The position numbers and the translations under genes were made by a program. DNA of 64,000 nucleotides from Candidatus Eisenbacteria bacterium (GTDB taxonomy: Bacteria; Eisenbacteria; RBG-16-71-46; SZUA-252), in assembly GCA_005893305.1 (NCBI GenBank), contig VBOZ01000001.1, forward strand, positions 6,584-70,583, in the 5' to 3' direction. Position 1 is the first letter of the stretch; each line of letters starts with the position of its first letter. This document shows, piece by piece, positions 60,306 to 64,000 of this stretch. Under the pieces are notes generated by a model. It was not told the DNA's origin. It saw nothing but the letters and a program-made list of their open reading frames with translations, and made no database searches.

Positions 60306-62521
60306 CGCCGGCGGGGCGAGGACGGGGCGGGCGACTCAGCTTCGGCCGCGCCCGCGGCCGCGCCGGCGAGCTCGGCTTCGGGCTCCGGAGCCGAGTCGAC
60401 CCGCCCGATCTTGATCCGAACGTCGAGGGCGATGCAGGAGGCGGTGCCGGGGAACACGAGGACCGGATTCAGATCCATCTCGAGAATCCGAGGATGGTCG
60501 GTCGCCATGTGCGAGACCCGGTGGAGGAGATCGATGAGCGACGCCGTGTTCGAGGGCGGAGATCCGCGGTAGCCCTCGAGGAGCGGGTAGCTCCGGATAC
60601 TGCGAATCATCTCGTCCGCATCGCGGTCGGTGAGGGGCGCCACCCGAACCGACACGTCCCGGAGCAGCTCGACCGCGACGCCGCCGAGCCCGAAGAGGAG
60701 CACCGGTCCGAAGAGGGGATCCCGGGTCATGCCCACGATCGTCTCGATTCCTCCGGTCACCATCCGCTCGAGCGTCACGCCCTCGAAGCGGGCGCTCGGC
60801 TTCGTTCTGGCGAGCGACGTCCGGATCTCGTCGAAGGCGCGCGCAGCTTCCTCCTCGGTCCGAAGCCCCAGCTTGACGCCGCCGACGTCCGTCTTGTGGA
60901 TGACGTCGGCGGACCGGATCTTCATCACGACCGGGAACCCAAGGCTCTTCGCGACGACCGCCGCCTCGCCCCGATTGGTGGCGGTGCGCGCCGCGGGCGT
61001 GCGGATTCCGTACGCGGCGAGGATCTTCGCGATGGAGTCGGAATCAAGCCACTGCGTGGACGTCTTGGAGTCTCCTGCGAGCGCCGCCTCGATGGCAGCT
61101 CGAGCGCGGTCGGGATCGATTCCCGCGAGCTCGGGCACTTTCCCGACCGGTGCGCTCCGCCACGCTCCGTACTTCACGACGCGGGCGAGCGTGCGCGCCG
61201 CCGCCTCCGGGAAGGCGTAGGAAGGGATGTGCCCCTCGTTGAGCGATTGGAGGCTCTCGGGAAGACCGTGCGACCCCATGAAGCAGGAGAGGATCGGCTT
61301 CTTCGATCCCGCCGCGCCCGTGAGGATCGCGCGCGCCACTTCGGGCGCGCCGGTCGCGAGCGGCGGGACGAAGATGACGATCACGGCGTCGACGTTCTGA
61401 TCGGCGATCAGGAGACGGAGAGCCTGCTCGTACGACGGCGCGGTGGCCGAAGCGATCATGTCGACCGGATTCTTGACGCTCGCCTCGGGCGCGAGAAATC
61501 CCCGCAGCGCCTTCATCGTCTTGGGCTGTAGCGACGGGAGCGTCAGACCCGCCGATTCGCAGGCATCGGCCGCCATGATTCCCGGTCCCCCAGCGTTCGT
61601 GAGAATCGCCACCCGGTCTCCGGAAGGGACGGGCTGATAGGCGAGGAGGAGCGCCGTGTCGAAGAGCTCCTCGATCGTATCGGTCCGGATGACGCCGCTC
61701 TGATGGAAGAGGGCGTCCACCGCGACGTCCGAGCCGGCCAGCGCGCCGGTGTGCGACGACGCGGCCCGCGCGCCGCTCTTCGAGCGGCCGCCCTTCACCG
61801 CCACGATCGGCTTTTTCCGCGCGACGCGGCGGGCGATCTGCGTGAACTTCCCCGGGTTGCCGAACGATTCGAGGTAGAGAAGAATGAGATCGATCCCCTT
61901 GTCTCGCTCCCAAAACTCGATCAGGTCGTTCCCCGACACGTCGGCCTTGTTCCCCACGCTTACGAACTGGGAGATGCCGAGGGCGAGCCTTCGCGCGTAA
62001 TCGAGAATCGCGAGGCCCAGCGCCCCGCTCTGCGAGGAGAACGCGACCCGGCCGGGAAGCGCGTCCACCGGCGCGAAGGTCGCGTTCAGGGAGACGTTGG
62101 GATCGGTGTTGAGGAGCCCAAGGCAGTTCGGCCCGACGAGGCGCATGCCGTGACGGCGCGCCGCTTCCAAAAGCTCCCGCTCCCGCTCGGCTCCCTCGGG
62201 ACCGATCTCCCTGAAGCCCGCCGAGATGACGATGAGGGCCTGGACGCCCTTCCGGCCGCATGCCTCGACGGCCTCGAGCACGTGCGCCGCGGGGATCACG
62301 ATGACCGCGAGATCGACGTCGCCGGGGATCGACTCGACGTCGGGGTAGGCGGGGACCGACTGGACGTGGCCCGTGTTCGGATTGACCGGGTAGACCGGTC
62401 CCTGGAAGCCCGCCTCGAGCAGGTTGTGGAGGATCGCACCGCCGAGGGATTCGCGGCTCCGCGATGCGCCGATCACCGCTACCGAGCGCGGCCGAAGGAG
62501 CGGATCGAGCGAGTCGGGCAC
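60302..62521 (-). CDS. ADP-forming acetate/acyl-CoA synthetase (fused alpha and beta subunits)
   Basis: 739 residues from GTG 62521. The alpha part (about 1-460) has SVAVIGASRSRESLGG (CoA-binding Rossmann), LVGPNCLGLLN, the Gly-rich AFSSQSGALGLAILDYA and the phospho-His loop SSHTGALAGSD. The ATP-grasp beta part (about 490-710) has FPVVMKIRSADVIHKTDVGGV, LERMVTGGIETIVGM and LEMDLNPVLVFP. The enzyme interconverts acyl-CoA, ADP and phosphate with acid, CoA and ATP, a fermentation-type energy step. The C-terminal 35 residues are an Ala/Glu/Pro-rich tail. Pterin dehydratase lies 7 nt upstream. Confidence 0.93.
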   Translation of the reverse strand: MPDSLDPLLRPRSVAVIGASRSRESLGGAILHNLLEAGFQGPVYPVNPNTGHVQSVPAYPDVESIPGDVDLAVIVIPAAHVLEAVEACGRKGVQALIVISAGFREIGPEGAERERELLEAARRHGMRLVGPNCLGLLNTDPNVSLNATFAPVDALPGRVAFSSQSGALGLAILDYARRLALGISQFVSVGNKADVSGNDLIEFWERDKGIDLILLYLESFGNPGKFTQIARRVARKKPIVAVKGGRSKSGARAASSHTGALAGSDVAVDALFHQSGVIRTDTIEELFDTALLLAYQPVPSGDRVAILTNAGGPGIMAADACESAGLTLPSLQPKTMKALRGFLAPEASVKNPVDMIASATAPSYEQALRLLIADQNVDAVIVIFVPPLATGAPEVARAILTGAAGSKKPILSCFMGSHGLPESLQSLNEGHIPSYAFPEAAARTLARVVKYGAWRSAPVGKVPELAGIDPDRARAAIEAALAGDSKTSTQWLDSDSIAKILAAYGIRTPAARTATNRGEAAVVAKSLGFPVVMKIRSADVIHKTDVGGVKLGLRTEEEAARAFDEIRTSLARTKPSARFEGVTLERMVTGGIETIVGMTRDPLFGPVLLFGLGGVAVELLRDVSVRVAPLTDRDADEMIRSIRSYPLLEGYRGSPPSNTASLIDLLHRVSHMATDHPRILEMDLNPVLVFPGTASCIALDVRIKIGRVDSAPEPEAELAGAAAGAAEAESPAPSSPRRR

Positions 62522-62528
62522 GATTCAG

Positions 62529-62828
62529 CTACGCCAGGACGCCGGCTTTCTTGCGGATCGCTTCGACCTGCTTCGCGAGCGCGGCATCCTTCTGCGTGAT
62601 CCCTCCCTGGTCATGCGTCACGAGCGAAAGCGTGATGTTGGAATAGCGTACGTCGATATCGGGATGATGGTTCGCCAGCTCCGCCAGGTGGGCCACCGCG
62701 TTGACGAACACGATCGCTTCGGGAAAGGAGGCGTGGCTGAAGGTCTTGGTCAATTTGCCGTCCTGGTTCACCCAACCGGGCAACTCTTGGAGGGCCGCTT
62801 TGATTTCGGCTTCGGTCAGCTTGGCCAT
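62529..62828 (-). CDS. phhB: 4a-hydroxytetrahydrobiopterin dehydratase
   Basis: 99 residues, the family length. The active-site signature is complete: ELANHHPDIDVRY, then the third His in SLVTHDQGG and the following Asp in ITQKD. It recycles hydroxylated pterin to quinonoid dihydropterin. No aromatic amino acid hydroxylase is visible in the window; related proteins without that partner have been linked to molybdopterin metabolism. ATG 62828 is preceded by AGGAGG. It sits in a tight minus-strand row with the SUF genes. Confidence 0.93.
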   Translation of the reverse strand: MAKLTEAEIKAALQELPGWVNQDGKLTKTFSHASFPEAIVFVNAVAHLAELANHHPDIDVRYSNITLSLVTHDQGGITQKDAALAKQVEAIRKKAGVLA

Positions 62829-62837
62829 GATTTCCTC

Positions 62838-63125
62838 CTACCAGCGTCCGAGCAGGCCCGGATCCGGCATCATTTCCGGGGTCCACTGCTCGGCCAAAAT
62901 CTCCACATCGGTCGGCTTCCCCGTGACGCGGGTCACGACTTCCTTCACCTGCGCCATGATCTGCGGCGCGTACGGGCAGAAAGGGGTCGTGAGTAGCATC
63001 CGCACCATGAAGGGCTCGACGCTCTGGTCGATTTCGCGGACCAGTCCCAACTCTATGATGCTGAGGTGGATTTCGGGATCGACCACCTCTTCCAGCGCGG
63101 TTCGGATTTCGGCTTCGGTCGCCAT
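62838..63125 (-). CDS. MIP18/DUF59-family iron-sulfur assembly factor (SufT-like)
   Basis: 95 residues. DUF59 features: ALEEVVDPEIHLSIIELGLVRE, the metal-site region MLLTTPFCPYAPQIMAQV with the conserved Cys, and the C-terminal EILAEQWTPEMM with the family Trp-x-Pro-x-Met pattern. SufT-like proteins help mature [4Fe-4S] proteins. It lies 40 nt downstream of the Rieske gene and 10 nt before phhB. Confidence 0.88.
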   Translation of the reverse strand: MATEAEIRTALEEVVDPEIHLSIIELGLVREIDQSVEPFMVRMLLTTPFCPYAPQIMAQVKEVVTRVTGKPTDVEILAEQWTPEMMPDPGLLGRW

Positions 63126-63165
63126 GATGGTTCCTCGTGGTTGCTCGGGGCGCGCGGCCCCGGCC

Positions 63166-63492
63166 TCAGTCCGCGATGCCGACGAGAAGATCTTCCCCGT
63201 CGACGCGCACGGGATAGGTCTGGACGGGCGTGATCGCCGGGAACGTGAGCGCGGCTCCGCTCTTGATGCTGAATCGCGCGCCGTGTCTCGGGCAGATCAC
63301 CTGATCCCCCTCCACCTCTCCCTCGGCGAGGGGTCCGCCGTCGTGGGTGCAGATGTCATCGATCGCGTAGAACCCGTCGTCCAGACGATAGATCGCGATC
63401 CGCCGCTCCTCCACGTCGAAGACCTCGGCCCGATCCGGAGGCACGTCGCTGACCTTCCCCACGCGGACGAATCGCGCCGTTTGCTCGCTCAA
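63166..63492 (-). CDS. Rieske-type [2Fe-2S] ferredoxin (SUF-linked)
   Basis: 108 residues from TTG 63492, which overlaps the sufU stop (TTGA) and follows GGGGGGACGGA. The Rieske cluster ligands are in CTHDGGPL and CPRHGARF (CxH...CxxH), set in a NirD-like fold. Such small Rieske proteins commonly sit in SUF operons as electron carriers for iron-sulfur assembly. There is no signal peptide, so it is cytoplasmic. Confidence 0.9.
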   Translation of the reverse strand: MSEQTARFVRVGKVSDVPPDRAEVFDVEERRIAIYRLDDGFYAIDDICTHDGGPLAEGEVEGDQVICPRHGARFSIKSGAALTFPAITPVQTYPVRVDGEDLLVGIAD

Positions 63493-63893
63493 TCCGTCCC
63501 CCCATCCTCGCCGGGCCAGCCCCGGATGCCATAGACTCCCACTTTCAGCGTCTTGAGCGCAAGCAGCGCGCACTTGAGCCGGACCGGCCCCAGCTCGATG
63601 CCCAGCATCTCGAGCACCTCGTCTTTCCCGATCCGCTTCACTTCCTCGAGCGACTTGCCGCGGATCTCCTCGGTGAGCATCGAGGCCGCGGCGCGGCTGA
63701 TCGAGCAACCCTTCCCGCTGAACCGGACGTCCGCGACCTTCCCGTCCTCGATCTTCAGATCCATCCGGATCACGTCGCCGCAGAGCGGGTTCGAATCCTC
63801 GGCGCTGATGTCCGGATGCTCGAGGGTGCCGAAATTCCGGGGGCTCTGGTAGTGGTCGAGAATGTTCTGGCGAAAGAGGTCGTCGAAGCTCAT
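63489..63893 (-). CDS. sufU: Iron-sulfur scaffold / sulfur-transfer protein SufU
   Basis: 134 residues. The NifU-N/IscU fold has the three Cys of SufU: SNPLCGDVIRM, FSGKGCSISRAAASML and VRLKCALLALKTL, plus the Asp of LCGD that completes the zinc site. In SUF systems with SufS, SufU takes the persulfide from SufS. The N-terminus MSFDDLFRQNILDHYQSPRNFG is typical. The start overlaps the sufS stop (ATGA). Confidence 0.94.
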   Translation of the reverse strand: MSFDDLFRQNILDHYQSPRNFGTLEHPDISAEDSNPLCGDVIRMDLKIEDGKVADVRFSGKGCSISRAAASMLTEEIRGKSLEEVKRIGKDEVLEMLGIELGPVRLKCALLALKTLKVGVYGIRGWPGEDGGTD

Positions 63894-64000
63894 CGGTGGA
63901 AGACTTGCTTGGCCTTTCGCACGCCTTCTCCGAGGCGCTCGACGTCCGAGATCAGGTTGTAGACGTAGAAGCTCGCGCGGGTCGTCGCGGCCAGGCCGAG
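63890..64000 (-). CDS. sufS: Cysteine desulfurase SufS, C-terminal end (runs off right edge)
   Basis: The frame runs from the window edge to a TGA at 63892-63890 and gives 36 residues. ATTRASFYVYNLISDVERL is the end of the SufS-type desulfurase fold (the TxRASFYxYN pattern), followed by the last helix. SufS takes sulfur from cysteine and passes it to SufU, whose gene overlaps by four bases. The PLP-binding and catalytic Cys regions lie beyond the window. Confidence 0.85.
   Translation of the reverse strand, partial: LGLAATTRASFYVYNLISDVERLGEGVRKAKQVFHR

Overview
The window is high-GC, gene-dense bacterial chromosome with no phage, insertion sequence, rRNA or CRISPR array. Two PorV-type outer-membrane proteins, several very large secreted proteins ending in a FlgD-like C-terminal sorting-type domain, an M6 peptidase, a dockerin protein, many TPR proteins and sigma-54 elements point to a didermic member of the Fibrobacteres-Chlorobi-Bacteroidetes superphylum. 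A Candidatus Eisenbacteria-like lineage fits best, but that is inference from gene content only. Tight packing is the rule: many neighbours overlap by an ATGA, GTGA or TTGA tetranucleotide.

Layout. 1-4433 (minus): DsbD-type domain protein, thioredoxin-like protein, zinc-ribbon/TPR protein, AmpG-like permease and the start of a YcbB-like L,D-transpeptidase. 4646-7011 (plus): rsgA and a NagZ-type glycosidase. 7090-10832 (minus): HMA-like secreted protein, cell-wall amidase, HtrA/Do protease, small coiled-coil protein. 10988-11731 (plus): lpxH. 11760-18214 (minus): PorV-like protein, M6 peptidase, DUF4384 protein with an Arg/Asp/Gln tail, and a fibronectin-III lipoprotein preceded by a sigma-54-type promoter. 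18578-30643 (plus), divergent from it: a 1,541-residue repeat protein, a PorV-TPR fusion, a fused SpoIIE phosphatase/HATPase, a histidine kinase running into a STAS domain, a PAS kinase and a response regulator. 30626-35116 (minus): a second response regulator, a large TPR-GAF sigma-54 activator and a small secreted protein. 35399-40515: Ppx/GppA, rlmN and an NtrY/NtrX-like pair, followed by an outer-membrane barrel and a DUF4390 protein. 42440-45010 (minus): ECF sigma factor, anti-sigma factor and a bactofilin-like membrane protein. 45217-49434: eno, an FtsB-like gene, a Ser/Thr kinase with TPRs and an initiator tRNA. 49531-55316: M1 aminopeptidase, a lipoprotein and a dockerin protein. 55519-64000: Gfo/Idh/MocA oxidoreductase, DUF72, GH1, a sigma-54-driven small secreted protein, PAP2, ADP-forming acyl-CoA synthetase, pterin dehydratase and a SUF iron-sulfur block.

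Themes. The centre of the window (11.8-30.6 kb) looks like one divergent surface-protein module: two sets of 'large secreted protein plus PorV-like protein', one of them co-translated with a complete partner-switching and two-component signalling set. Sigma-54 control recurs: two activator genes and three promoter-like sites with correct -24/-12 spacing. Four genes are broken by small frame-changing lesions (about 27390, 30381, 32112 and 54180), three of them in the signalling cluster. They may be sequence errors, decay or phase variation; the sequence alone cannot decide.
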